A DNA stretch of 64,000 nucleotides from Amoebophrya sp. A120 (taxonomy: Eukaryota > Sar > Dinophyceae > Syndiniales > Amoebophryaceae). Below the pieces are notes generated by a model. The model did not search any database, had not been told where the DNA came from, and worked only from the letters and a program-made list of their open reading frames with translations. The stretch spans positions 558,001 to 622,000 of the forward strand of contig CAJINV010000008.1 in NCBI GenBank assembly GCA_905178155.1, given 5' to 3'. This document shows positions 1-10,876 of this stretch, piece by piece. Within the stretch, counting starts at the first letter, position 1; the number at the start of each line of letters is the position of its first letter. Made by a program: the position numbers and the translations under genes.

Positions 1-213
1 GCTAACCTCAGAACGCTGCTACCATCTGACGCATTTTCTTTGAGACATCGCAACAAAAAATGATAGTAGCCTCCGCCTTCCTTATCACGGAAAAACAAAA
101 AGGCTGACCGTTCCGTCGGAGCGTTCAGTCGTGCCTGATATACCTGCGCCGTGCGTCGAGAGGAATTCGGGGTTTCTTATTGGGGAGTATGTAATGCAGA
201 AAAAACATACTTT

Positions 214-1369
214 CTACCCGTCGTGCCAGTCCGTGATACCGTCGACTGTAATTGAGCCCGCCAAAGGCGTGTCGCGGACGATGCACTTTACGTAGTTCTT
301 CTTGAAAGTTGCTTCGTATTCCTCACTTTTGTGCATGGAATCCAGCACTTCCAAGTCGTCCTTATCCAACAGAAACTCCATCGTTTTCGCGTCGTTCACA
401 TCCAGAAGGTTCTCCACGATCCTCTCCTTTGTGCAACTCTTTGGCAGCGCCTGAATGTTCTTTTTCTGTATCCACTGCAACAGCACACGCGAGGGTTTCG
501 TCTTGTGCTTTTCTGCGATTTTTCGTATTTCCAGTGGCATCTTCTCCGCGCTCAACAGCCGCCCGTCCGCGAAGGGTCGGTACGCCTGAAGTTTGAGACC
601 CTCGCTCTGAAAAAAGTCAATCGTCTTCTGCCGATACAGCCACGGGCTCACCTCGAACTGGTTGCTGTACGGGCGTACTACCGCCTTCCCTGCTTCCTCC
701 AGACCGTCCAACTCGGCAACGAGTTCCGTGTAATCTGCGACAGTGTAGTTGGACAAGCCTAGCCGGCGAATGGGCTTCGCGGGGCCGACAAACGGCATCA
801 GTGCCTTATAGGCTTCGATGTGTTTCTTCTCCGGCACGGGCCAGTGGATCAGAAAGAGGTCAAAGTAGCTCGCCTGCAGGTCCCGCAGCGATTGCTCCAT
901 CTGCTTCACCACAGCATCTGGGCCCGCGTAAATCGTTGACGTCCAGACCTGGAAAAAGTCAGGAGAAGTTATGCGCAGAAAAACGTCACACGCGAACACT
1001 TACACGAACTGCAACTAGTACTGTAGGTAGAGTATGTGTCGTTACCGGTGGCAATCAAGACGAAAGAACATAGCGAAGATTACTAAGGAGACAAAGATTC
1101 TTCATCAGCAAAACATGTACTTTGCCAATGACATACAGGCTGCCACGGTCCTCCTTCGGCCAGCTCGCCCACAGCGCTTCGCCGACTTCTACCTCATTTC
1201 CGTAAAACTCGGCGCAGTCAAACGCGCGGTAGCCTGCTTGCACCGCATCCCTGATCACTCGCAGCACTTCTGCCTTGTCCGTGGTGTTCGGATCACTGCT
1301 CCGCCCCACCTTGTATGTGCCAAAGGCAAGAAGGGGGAAAAAGTCCGGAGTTTCGTCCTCTGCTGCCAT
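214..1369 (-). CDS. Aldo-keto reductase (NADPH-dependent oxidoreductase)
   Basis: Two exons, 1369-1121 and 948-214, joined in phase 0 across a 172-bp GT/AG intron (donor GTACATG, acceptor TTTTTCCAG), give 327 residues, the normal size for the family. The AKR tetrad is visible: Asp and Tyr in AFDCAEFYG (about residues 50-60), Lys in the GK that ends exon 1, and His in LIHWP in exon 2. Further on, LLQWIQKKNIQALPKS matches the conserved segment before the cofactor-binding loop. Family members reduce aldehydes and ketones with NADPH in the cytosol; the substrate cannot be read from the sequence. The ATG is the first in frame. It is the last gene in the direction of transcription within the window. 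Confidence 0.9.
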
Positions 1370-1829
1370 GATTGTAATTGTTCTTCCTTAAAATTATTGA
1401 AACGGCGATAGGCTGCTGTTGCGTCTTGCCTCAGTATCCGCACTTCTTTGTTCGTGTAGTATGGAAATCTCAATAAATGATCGTCTTCCTTCACATGCCC
1501 ACGCAGCTGCTGGTAATGAATCTCTTCTGATGAAATCTACCGACCACGAGATTGTGTATTACGTGCTTGCAGATCTTCGACTTGCGGTTGCGCGAATGAG
1601 ATCTGCATGATCTTCGTTCGCCAGTAGTTACAGACGCGGTGAACCGGGATCGTCGCTTTTGTTGTCGGTGACAAACCGAAGTGAGCAACAATCAACGTTG
1701 TTAAACGGCGGGATGAACAAATTCAATGCTCGTAAATCTGTAACTAGCAAATCTTGTTCGTGCCTAGGAGCGTCATGCCGCCGGTACCTACGAACTTTGT
1801 GTTGTAAAAGTCCATTTCACTCACAAATC
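1370..1829. other. Intergenic, no gene seen
   Basis: 460 bp between the AKR start and the end of the phosphatase gene. Frames are short on both strands. It should hold the 3' UTR of the phosphatase and the 5' region of the AKR gene; I see no repeat or RNA gene. Confidence 0.5.
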
Positions 1830-3942
1830 TTACGTAGCAGAAGCAGAGGCCGAAGCAGAAAAAATAGCGGTAGAAGACGTCGATTTCGACGGAATTTTCG
1901 AAGCGGGGGCCTTCAACATGGTCGTTCTGAATACGCCAGTTGGCTTTTTCTCCACGAGATCTGGAGTAGTTACTGCACTTGGGATTAAATTCAAATCCAG
2001 ACCAACCCCCCCGACGAGACTTGGCGTCGAGCTGGGTCGCGATAATGTGCTGTAGTTTTTCACGCGGGTACCCCGCATCCCCTTAAACTGGCCGGGTGCA
2101 GCTGGTACAGGAGATTGCGACGTCGTTGCTGCGGACAACGAAGCCGCTCCTGTGTGGTTGCTTAGCCGCCCTGTTGCCGCGCCAGGAGGCCAGGTTCGAG
2201 TGACGGCTGCCTTCTGCGGGGAGGTAGTGGAGAACTGCGTTTTCGATGGCAGTTTCCGAAGACCAGTGGGTCGAGCAGTGGCACCTCGGCTAACCGGACG
2301 AGTGCTGCTGCTGCTGCTACCCTGAAGAAAGGATGGCAAAGGCCGATTTTTCTGCACTCCTGTAAAAGAGGGCGTACTCACACGCTCGGTGGTCGTTGCG
2401 AAGGCAGAAGAAAAATCGGTGTCGTGCGCGAAAGCCCCGAGATCGATGGTAGCGCTGCGCACGCGAAATCTCTCCTCTTGCTCCGGCTGCTGTTCAACGA
2501 GCTTCTTCAGAAGTAGAGCAGACTGCTCATCAGTCTCGGTCGGCGCAACTCCTGGAATGGATCCACGATCGATTGCCAAATCTTCCGCGCCGGTTTCTCT
2601 TTCACCGAGCGGTGCGTGCTCTCGCTGTGTCTCAGTTTCAGCTGATGCGCCAGATAAAAGAGCCTGCTCGTTCTTTGTCTCTGCTTCGTTCTTCGCCTCT
2701 CCGAGGACTCGCTTTGCCTTTGAAGAAACCACCTTGTTACTAGCCCGCAGCTTGCTCCCGACCGTCTCTCGGCCGACGATCAGAGCACTGTCTTTGACGC
2801 CGCCTTCCGGCACTGCTATCCCATGCAACCTCAGATGGTCGCGAAATTGCACCACGCAATCCTCCTGTTTTCGGGACTCAATGGCGCGCGGCCGGAAAGT
2901 GCGGATGAAGTTGATGGCGTCCTTGCTTTTCGCCAATTTCTTCGTGACAACGGCCTTCACAAACAGGTAAAAGCAGGCAGCAAGCGTTCCCGTCCGCCCG
3001 TTTCCGCCGCGGCAGTGGATCAAGACCCTGTTGATCGTCTCTTCGGAGGCGGTCGTGGACTTGTTTGCCTCCGTGTCGGAAGGCATCAGCTCCGTTTCAG
3101 AGTTACTCGAGGCCGAGAAGAGGACGTCATCGCTCGCGGCGGCTCTCGCTTTTGACAAAAACCCTGGACCCCATCTCAACTCTGCCATAGCGCCGCAAAC
3201 TCGGTGCACCTGCGGGAATTTGCGTTTGGTTTGAATCTTTTCTTCCCAGCCATCTGTGGCGTCGGACACCAGAAATGCAACTTTGTATTATCGTATACAA
3301 CTCGTAAAATGAACTGATGCACACAATTTGCACCTTCGATACCCATACCTAACATCCAGTATTAGTCAGTACCTCTTCCATGTCTGAAAATGGTGCCATT
3401 TCAATGACCGCGAGGTTTTCTAACAGCACGATTCCAAGGTCGCAACAATGCTTGCGGTACTGGTCCTGCTTGATGCCGAGCGACAGCAGCTCGGATCGGC
3501 TCAATAAGTTCACGACCATTTTCACATTTCGTTCCGATTTCAAAAACTGCAAGTCCTGAAAAAGGTCACGGTCGTACACGCAAGAATCGCGACCACCGTT
3601 GGGCAGTTTTTTTCCCGGAGCCATCGACAGGCCGAGGTGCTCCATGTGCTCGTCGTTCCGTAGCCAGGTAACCGGCAGCTTATGCGTCTCCGAAGTGATC
3701 TTCATCACAGAGGGCGCAGATGTTGAACCAGTGGACGGAACGGCGCCCGATGAGCTCATCGTTTTCAAATTCGACGAGGCCGTCGTGGAGGCACCTTCTG
3801 ATTGATTTTTCTCCTTGTTTTCCGTGTCGCTTCCATTCCTACTCGTGCTGGCTGCGCTGGCACTGGTCCGTCCCGGCCCGCGGGGCGGTGATTTCGAGGA
3901 ACGTGTAGTGGTACGGGCGAAAATCATGGTCGCGTTTTTCAT
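1830..3942 (-). CDS. CDKN3/KAP-like dual-specificity phosphatase with long Ser/Thr-rich tails
   Basis: Exons 3942-3373 and 3209-1830 join in phase 0 across a 163-bp GT/AG intron (donor after MEE, acceptor CCCGCAG), giving 649 residues. The catalytic P-loop HCRGGNGRTGT follows the HCxxGxxRT signature of cysteine phosphatases, with the Cys in exon 2. The probable general-acid Asp lies in PFSDMEE at the end of exon 1. The segment LGLSMAPGKK resembles the LGLSxxPGxK segment of CDKN3, a cyclin-dependent-kinase-associated phosphatase that acts on CDK T-loops. Differences: about 70 low-complexity residues at the N terminus, an acidic/Ser insert before the P-loop, and a roughly 330-residue Ser/Thr/Ala-rich tail. 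CDK as substrate is inference; phosphatase chemistry is well supported. Confidence 0.8.
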
Positions 3943-4505
3943 AGATTATTATTTCAAGTTCTTTTTACGATTGCGTCACTACGAGAACGAGATTCAGTTT
4001 CTGTGGAATCGGTACGAAAGACACGCCTTGTCTTGCGAAGCTGCTAACAAACCCGGTTTATCAAATACTGGAATCCTGGCTATTAGAGAGCAGAACTCAG
4101 ATGTTACTTCGGAAAACGTACGCAAAAACTACGATGTAACGAAGGTGGACATCAAAGCCGAAGAACGCATCCCCACCCGACCCACCTCTTTCTGATAGAT
4201 GCAGCAGCCTGCCCAAGCTGATTGATTGAGACAAGTAATAGCACGACACAGTCGAAGCGAGTAAGGCAGACAAAGTGACGAGAGGAAAAATCGAATGTTG
4301 CAAAAATTCAACGAATGACCCGAAACAAAGACAAAATGTGATCGACAACTCGAAATAATCGGACCATCTTCATCAAAATCTCTTTTCTTGCCATTCTACT
4401 TCTGTGCAAGTACTAATACGCTATACTGGATTTTTAATCGCTCCGCCAGCGCACGAAACATCGCATAGGTGAGCCCGCACGTTCTTTGCGAACAAGTAGG
4501 TAAAC
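3943..4505. other. Intergenic, no gene seen
   Basis: 563 bp between the phosphatase start and the end of the next gene. AT-rich compared with flanking exons; no long frame with plausible protein on either strand. Confidence 0.5.
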
Positions 4506-7500
4506 CTACCCTTCGAACGACGGACCACACGCATCTTCCAACAATGGTTCCATAATGTACCAGAGATCATCGGAAACCAGTCCCTGCTCCCGCCTCCGAA
4601 TAAGCTCCTCCAGCAATCCCAGGCTCTCGCGACGGGCCGCGATCTCCAAGTCGCCGCCCAGCAGGCTGGGAAAGCTGTTGGGCGGCGTTGCGCAGGCGAA
4701 CGACTGCCAACCTCCGATCTTCATCCACGTGGGAAAATGCATCGCCAACGCTCCCGGCGTACATGCTGATGAGGTAATCGGGCGTGAACCAAAACACGAC
4801 GGTGGAGGCCGCGCCGATAATGCCGTATACCACTGGCAGCAGCGTCAAGCAGTAGAGCAAGATCGACAAAGCAAGGAAGTTGGTGCCATGAACAGTGAGA
4901 GTGACGTTTGCACCCGTGGCCTTTAGAATCCGGACCAGAGCAACGGTGCGAGACGAAACGTCGTGTATGGAAATCAAAGCGCGTGCACTTCGCGTCCACG
5001 ATAAGGTTGATGCCGGGTCACTCCGCGGAACACTTGAAGAGTTTATTTCTGCGACATCACCCGCTTCATCCGCGTTGATGTGCTGCTTTGCCGAGCCGAC
5101 GCGTGAGATTGTTGTATTCGATCCACCTGCAGCTCTTGTTCCCCCGTCAGTCTCGCCGATGGACATACCTAGCGTCGCGAGATGGGAGGTCATCATGTTA
5201 CAGCTTGAGCAACTGTTAATTCCTTGGGCGCGTAAGTTGTTGGTATGGTGCTTGTATTTGGTGTTAGCAAAACCGATTTCGTTGTGGCTTCCGGCGATTT
5301 CTCAAAATCGAATTCGTTGTGGCTTCCGGCGATTTCTCAAAATCGAATTCGTTGTGGCTTCCGGCGATTTCTCAAAATGAACGAGGGCAACGATATCGCA
5401 CTAAAAAAAGGCCCGAGAACGCGGGCTCGAGCCGATTTGCTCAGCCGCGCCCCCACCGGTCCGCGGCCGCGAACTCGGGCCTGGTTGGTTTCCGTTTCGT
5501 TGTTTGGGGGCCTTAACCCGCCGCCCTGAAACTGCGATTTTGCGGAAAACACGGCCCGCGTTTTCTGCGAAGTCGCAGATTCAGGTCGGCGGGTTAAGGC
5601 CCCCAAACAACGAAACGGAAACCAAACAGGCCCGAGATCGCGGTCTCGCGCCGATTTGGTCGCCCTCCCCAACCCAACCCGGCGCATGACCCAACCCCAC
5701 GACTCCCCGACCCAGCTCGGGGTGCNNNNNNNNNNNNNNNNNNNNNNNNNNNNNNNNNCCCGCGGCCGACCAAATCGGCTCGAGACCGCGATCTCGGGGC
5801 GATTTGGTCATCGGCCTCTCCAGCCCGTCCAACCGCGGCCGACCAAATCGGCTCGAGACCGCGATCTCGGGACGATTTGGCCATCGGCCTCTCCAACCCG
5901 TCCAACCGCGGCCGACCAAATCGGCTCGAGGCCGCGATCTCGGGCCGATTTGGTCAGGAGCCTCACCAAAGTTGGACCAAATCGGTTCGAGACCGCGATC
6001 TCGAGACGATTTGGCCAGCAGCCTCACCAAGTCGCGGTCTCGCGCCGATTTGGTCGCCCTCCCCAACCCGTCCTGGGGCATCCACCCGCGGGCGACCAAA
6101 TCGGCGCGAGACCGCGATCTCGAGACGATTTTGTCAGCAGCCCCACCAAACCGGCTCGAGAACGCGACCTCACGCCGATTTGGTCGCCCTCTCCAACCCG
6201 GCCCGAAGTGCCAGAGCCAGCCGCCCATCCGACCTGGCCCGCAGCCCTCCCGCCTCGTCCCCAACCCCGCCCGGCGTGCCGGGCCCCATCGCTTCCCGAC
6301 CAAACCGCCACTCCGGGCCGACTTCGGCCGCTCCGACCTCTGGCCCATCCGCGAGCGACCAAATCGGCTCGAGAACGCCTGCGCCCCCCGGCCAAATCGG
6401 CTCGAGAACGCGTTCTCGGAGCGGCTTAGCCCGCCGTCCTCCCACCTCCTCCCCAACCCGGCCCGGAGTGCCAGAGGCGTCGCCCACGCGATCGCGTTCG
6501 CGCGCCCGTTTGATCCGCGGAAAAGGCGCTGCCACAAAAGCTGTCTCGCCGATGGAAATACCTAGCGTCGCGAGATGGGAGGTCATCATGGCCAGGAAGA
6601 GACACACGAAGATGCTGCACAGGAAGCATACACAGGTGACTACGGCGCAAACCTTTCCCAGCCATCTGCCACGCTGAGCTGAAATAAGGGGCTCATCCAG
6701 CCAGGCACTAGAACTTTCGGTTTGGTTTCCACCGTCCGCTCCTGCAACTCCAAAGCCAGCATTTCTGTAGTGCTCGTCCGCGTCATACGTTAGGAAGCCG
6801 TACGCGATAAAGCCCAAAAGCCCGGAGAAAACGATCCAGAGCTCCGCCGTGAGGGACAGCTCGCGCAGTTGCACTTGCACTTCAGGATCGGCAAAAAAAT
6901 AGTGCAATGACATCGCCCAAAGCCCTAGCGGCCGGAAGCGCTTTCGCCGGTTTGCGTGATCGATCGCATCTTGCACGACGTAGCGATCGTTGCCGTCTGC
7001 CACCTGCTCCTCTACTACGTGGAATTTTGTCTGCGGCTGAAAAATTCAAAAATTCACTTTTGCGACGCCGTGGAGCCACTTGCGTCTCTGCCGGGTCGCA
7101 TATAGCGTCGCGCCTGTTGTCTTTTCGTGTGATCGATTAGGAGAGGCGCTGAAGCACTAGCGCCAGATCGTAACGCGGCGCGCAATACACCCTGAAAGCA
7201 TGGCCGCTTTTGGCGTTGTTTGACATGCTCCCCAGGTCCTCCAAAAATGACCAGCGCAAAGCCCGCCGGGGCTCAGGGGAGGGGCCCAAGGGGGGCACCC
7301 CTGCTGGAGCCGCAGAAGAATTTGCGCAAATCGTCAAACGCCATTGGTAATTGCCGATTTCGGGCCTTGCGCAAATTCTTCTGCGGCCCCACCCTCCGAC
7401 CCCCCCGGGGACCCCGTCTCGTGCCGGACGGCTCTGCCGGACTCCCACAAATGTGCCAATCGAAGTACGGGGAGCCGGGCCTCCCGGGGTAGGAAGGTAG

Positions 7501-7999
7501 AAGCGTAAAAAGCGGACCATGGTCAGCTACCGTGGCTGAGGTGCTTTCCGCTGGCGGCGTCCCCGCTCAGCACCACTGCACCCGCCGAGGCCACCAGGCC
7601 TGGGACAACCCAGACAGCTTTGCCGTTACGCCCAAAAATAAAATTTTTGAATTTTTCAGCCGCAGACAAAATTCACGTTGGTATCCTCTGCCTCGACTTT
7701 ATTCGATCCGGCACTGCTGCTTGCCGCGAATCGTGATGGCGGAATGTCCAGGAGCAAGTAGCGCCTCAGGACTGCGCGGCACTCCGCGACCCCGCGATCG
7801 TACCTCGTCCGACTCTCGCTGGAGCAGCAGTCGTGGAAGCGCTTCACGCCGCGGCGCAGCCGACGAAAATGCAGATCAGCAGCAGGGGTGCTGGTTCCGC
7901 GATCTGCTTCGGTGGGACTACTCCCGCTGTTGTAGCTGCGACCAGCATTGTTGATAGGATAATGATCCTTCCCCGCATCAGCGCTTTCTTGTGTCGCAT
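4506..7999 (-). CDS. Multi-pass membrane protein, unknown family, split by two repeat-rich insertions
   Basis: Proposed exons: 7999-7922 (signal or anchor, MRHKKALMRGRIIILS...), 7841-7675, 7016-6543 and 5149 onward. The first intron is GT/AG in phase 0. The second is the TIR element at 7021-7674, whose precise removal restores ...EDTNVVEEQVADG. The third is the direct-repeat-flanked insert, whose removal restores GISIGETDGGTRAAG. Hydrophobic segments: LWIVFSGLLGFIAYGFL, VCAVVTCVCFLCSIFVCLFL and LALSILLYCLTLLPVVYGII plus what follows. The 3' end is uncertain. The continuing frame stops at 4567, but the alternative frame down to 4506 (LLGGDLEIAARRESLGLLEE...) looks more like real protein. It could be reached by a 37-nt GT/AG intron near 4680-4720 or by a sequencing indel. 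I do not recognise the family. Confidence 0.6.
5281..5380. repeat. 35-bp tandem repeat, three copies
   Basis: Three head-to-tail copies of a 35-bp unit beginning GTTGTGGCTTCCGGCGATTT start at 5281, 5316 and 5351, essentially identical; the third is cut short at its end. The array lies inside the direct-repeat-flanked insert. There are no unique spacers, so it is not a CRISPR array. Confidence 0.9.
5482..5628. repeat. Large imperfect palindrome
   Basis: The left arm running from GGTTTCCGTTTCGTTGTTTG to about 5553 is matched by its reverse complement at about 5557-5628. The outer half is nearly perfect (about 38 bp); the inner half has several mismatches and the loop is only a few bases. In RNA it would fold into one hairpin of about 70 bp. 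Confidence 0.85.
5726..5758. other. Assembly gap (33 N)
   Basis: A run of 33 undefined bases inside the GC-rich insert, between the palindrome and the hairpin array. The true length and content are unknown. Confidence 1.
5760..6425. repeat. Array of degenerate palindromic units (GACCAAATCG...CGATTTGGTC)
   Basis: About nine units carry GACCAAATCGGCTCGAGA, a short centre such as CCGCGATCTCG, and then CGATTTGGTC, so each is itself a hairpin. They recur every 60-90 bp with CCTCTCCAACCCGTCC-like linkers. Partial units also occur left of the N gap at about 5430 and 5640. This is the bulk of the GC-rich insert; no coding function is supported. Confidence 0.8.
7021..7674. mobile_element. 654-bp intronic element with terminal inverted repeats
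   Basis: The ends are inverted copies of about 33 bp: GAATTTTGTCTGCGGCTG on the left and CAGCCGCAGACAAAATTC on the right, each continuing into an AAAAATTCAAAAATT stretch. ACGT flanks both ends (7017-7020 and 7675-7678) and looks like a target-site duplication. Excising the element plus one ACGT restores the host frame (DTNV|VEEQV). It is larger than the other introners in the window and its TIR is unrelated to theirs. No transposase frame was recognised inside, so it is probably non-autonomous. Confidence 0.8.
7309..7387. repeat. Perfect 21-bp inverted repeat inside the TIR element
   Basis: The arm GCCGCAGAAGAATTTGCGCA(A) at 7309-7329 is perfectly repeated in inverse at 7367-7387 with a 37-nt loop. 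It sits near the middle of the 654-bp intronic element and would form a stable stem in DNA or RNA. Confidence 0.9.
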
Positions 8000-8090
8000 T
8001 TCGCGGATGGTGCCGCATAATGGAGAACATTGCCCTCGTCCGCGGCGAGGGAGCAAAGCGTGGTCGTTGTTTAACTGCTGCGGGACCTCA

Positions 8091-8504
8091 TCAACTATCG
8101 AGGAATGTCCGGGCCCATTCGGCTAACTTGCTAATTTTCGCCACGAACTCTGAGATAGAGCGACCATCAATGACGATGTTGACGCCCAAAAACGATCCAC
8201 ACGATTACGATAAGCTGGCGGTCCACTACTAGCGTCAGCATTGTTCATTTTTACGGCCGCTAGAATCAACGAAAAAACTAAAGAAGTGAAAAGACCATGG
8301 CTGCTGCGGTACATCACAAAGGGCATGGATGCCAATCGAGAACATCAGAATGAGCTGAGGAAGGCCCAAGCGAAGCACTCACGGAAAAGCAGGAGCGAGT
8401 TCCCGGGCACTTTAGGGCTGAATCGCGTCGACGCACGAAACACCTATGAGCGTGAGCCAGCAGCATAATAGAAGGCGCTCGAACAACGTCGCCTTCATCA
8501 CCAT
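8091..8504 (-). CDS. Possible small secreted protein, gene model unresolved
   Basis: An ATG at 8504 opens a textbook signal-peptide-like frame, MVMKATLFERLLLCCWLTLI..., which stops soon after. Further along, a frame without its own ATG reads GSFLGVNIVIDGRSIS...FLDS and stops at 8091. One splice that fits phase is the donor CATAG|GTGTTTCG to the acceptor CTATCTCAG, giving about 39 residues; other joins are possible. It lies between the membrane-protein gene and the GOST gene on the same strand. Function unknown, and it may not be a gene. Confidence 0.3.
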
Positions 8505-8603
8505 CAAGAGGCGCCGACTTTTTGTAAAACGACGCGCAATGAAAACAAAGCGGCGTGCGCCCGGTTTCAATCTCGGATTCGCGTTGCAGCTAATAAAATA
8601 ATT

Positions 8604-10876
8604 CTACTCCAGCCGGCGGGGCGGCGCGCTGGCTACATTTGGGGGCTCATCATCCTCGTCGTCGTCGAAGCGCTCCTCCGCCCACACTTGGCCCGTTTTT
8701 ATCGCGTCTATCTCTACACCAACGGCTTCTACCATTTCAACGTCTTCGGTGGCGTCCGGTTCTCCAGTGGGCGACACCGGAATGAAGCCAGAAAGGCCCT
8801 TGATTTCCTGCGGAACCAGCAAGATGATAATCAAGCATCCGCATATCACGAACACGTCCTCACCAACTTCGGCACCGACTACGTTCCACTGCTCCAGTAG
8901 CACGCCCAAAGTTGAAGGGGGCTCGATCACACCGGCGGGAGACAATGTGGGCTGTGGAGTTTTCTTTTCTAGGGAGCCTGCTGCGCAACTACACGTAGAA
9001 TAACTAAAAAGACGATAAAGTGAACCTCACCACCACAAAAAGACATTTTCCAATAGGTCGACAGCTGTATGAGTGGCATCATGGCGGTACCACTGACTAA
9101 GCCATAGAGATGAAAATCCAGCTGATTTCTTCTGTACGTTTGGAAACAATACTTACCTGCGACGCTACCGCGAAGCGCGCGAACACAAATGCAACGAGTG
9201 TGAACAGAATCGACACCAACAACGCACCCCAGGCAGCCATGAATTTTGTGAGCACGTCGGCCAAAAATTCGCCTTCATTTCGTGCAAACTCGCTGGTGAA
9301 CCGCCGCGCCTTCGCCACTGATTTGTCCAGGTAGAGTGCGAGACCGAAAATGACGGTGACCTCTGCCAGCGCCGACGCGGGCGGAAGCTGAAAGAAGGAG
9401 GAGTCTGCTTGAGAGACTGGCAACTCCTCGTCCCGCGGTCGGGTGTAGACCATCCCGTTTAGCCCAGTGAACTGATTGAATTCCCAGTGTCCAAACGCGA
9501 GCAGTCTCCAGAAAAAGAACACGCCGGCCGCAATGGCGGCGTACATTTTTTCTCCCGGCCGCAGAGCTGCGATCGTCGACGCGCTGACGCCGCCGCGCAG
9601 CAGAAGACAGCCACTGAGAAAGAGCAGCGCCAACCGAAAGCTTGCAACGTGCTCCTTCGTGGCGGTAGTGCCGTTCGCGGAGAAGAACTCGAGCGGCCCG
9701 TTGTTGAGCTCGCGGGACGACACGACCTCGCGGTTCCGGATGAACTTGCCCCAATACTGGGGGTAGCTCCCGGAAGCGTTGAACACGTGGAGCAGCGCGG
9801 CGAGCAAAAAATTCGAACAGGCGGACAGTGCGCAGATTGCGAACGCTGCCTGGTGCACGAACGCCCACGTCTTGTAGGCGCACAGCAAGTACACCGCCAG
9901 ACCGAGGAAAACCACCGTGAAAATGGAGAACATCCCGATCATCGTCATGCCGGCAGAAGACAGGTAGCCGTGCCCGTGCTTGACGCGCAATTTGGCGTTC
10001 ACCGTTAGACTCCCGTCGTTGGCTGGGGAACAGTTCACAATGGCCAAGAAGTATCCAGTCCGCGCTAGCGAGCCAAGGTGCTCGGGTTTCAGAAGTGCCT
10101 GTGAAGAGCCGAAGAACTTGTTTAGGTTTACAAAAACTTCGTTCCTATAAGTCGCCGCAGAATAAATTTAGGGAGCGTGGCTCATGCTGACTAAGCAGGA
10201 GCTGCCCTAGTAAGAATAATTACTCACACCAAGCTCCGGCGTAAAGTTCTTCGATTTGACCACCAGCAAAGGGAAGAAGCGCATACCTTTGCCTCAGAGG
10301 TGCCACGTCGCATGTGCTCTTCTGTTGTTGTGTTGAACACCAGACCAAACCGGTTCGGATCCTGCTCGTACAAAACCTTGCTCGCAGTAGTGCAGGTGTC
10401 CTCCTTCTCCTTGCAACAGAAATGATCTGGGTCGAATGCCTTCTTTTCCGAGCCTAACTCCGCTGTGGGCATGAGAACCAACTGTGTGTGTGTGTGTCAT
10501 GTCATGCCATTCGAATCATGCTTCCTAAAGAAATCACGGATTCAGTTACCCTCGGCGAACGAATCAACAAAAGTAAATTTTGCGTCATCTTCTCATAGAT
10601 TCTTACCCTGGTTTGCGGTTGCGGCCCATCCTTTGCGCTGGAACCCTGGAACCTCTCGACTTCTATGACAGCATGCGGGTCGGTAATGGGCAGATAATCC
10701 AAGACGTTCCACAGCGGAAGTCCCCCCGGCTGAAGGTCCACTGGATAATTCGCGAGCGTCAGCGTTTCCGCGTTGATGTTCCGTACATGGTTCTCCAGCT
10801 GCAAGAAAAAAGCAACGATGAGAACAAGTCTGTTCCCTGGGGAACGAGGAAAAAACGAACGCGAGGAGCACGACAT
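8604..10876 (-). CDS. GOST / lung seven-transmembrane family protein (TMEM145/GPR180-like)
   Basis: Four exons fit canonical GT/AG introns in phase 0: 10876-10607, 10481-10287, 10098-9157 and 8951-8604 (the last acceptor has an alternative a few codons upstream), giving about 584 residues. The N terminus carries a hydrophobic signal segment (NRLVLIVAFFLQLE). A luminal beta-rich region follows, with GYFLAIVNCSP before the membrane part. Then come seven hydrophobic helices starting at MIGMFSIFTVVFLGLAVYLL and ending at DVFVICGCLIIILLV. This layout is that of GOST proteins, in which a luminal GOLD-like domain precedes seven helices and which act in Golgi or endosomal trafficking. The C-terminal tail is acidic and cytosolic by prediction. 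Family call firm; cargo or ligand unknown. Confidence 0.75.

Larger units (their letters stand above)
5150..6590. repeat. GC-rich 1.39-kb insert flanked by 48-bp direct repeats
   Basis: The same 48-bp stretch of host coding sequence (encoding MMTSHLATLG[MI]SIGET on the minus strand) occurs at 5150-5197 and 6543-6590 with a single mismatch. Between them lies GC-rich, repeat-packed DNA: a 35-bp tandem array, a large palindrome, a hairpin array and a 33-bp run of N. Removing one repeat copy plus the interior gives a continuous reading frame, so the segment behaves like an intron or insertion. At its edges on the minus strand, just inside the repeat, ACAGCTT and AAGCTGT form a short inverted pair. 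An assembly artefact is possible because of the gap. Confidence 0.7.

Noticed and set aside
5281-5380. CRISPR array
   Set aside because: The 35-bp units are head to tail without unique spacers, and the organism is eukaryotic.
6543-7016. ORAI-type calcium channel for the unknown membrane protein
   Set aside because: One helix (FVCLFLAMMTSHLA) loosely recalls ORAI helix 2, but the pore-lining helix signature is absent.
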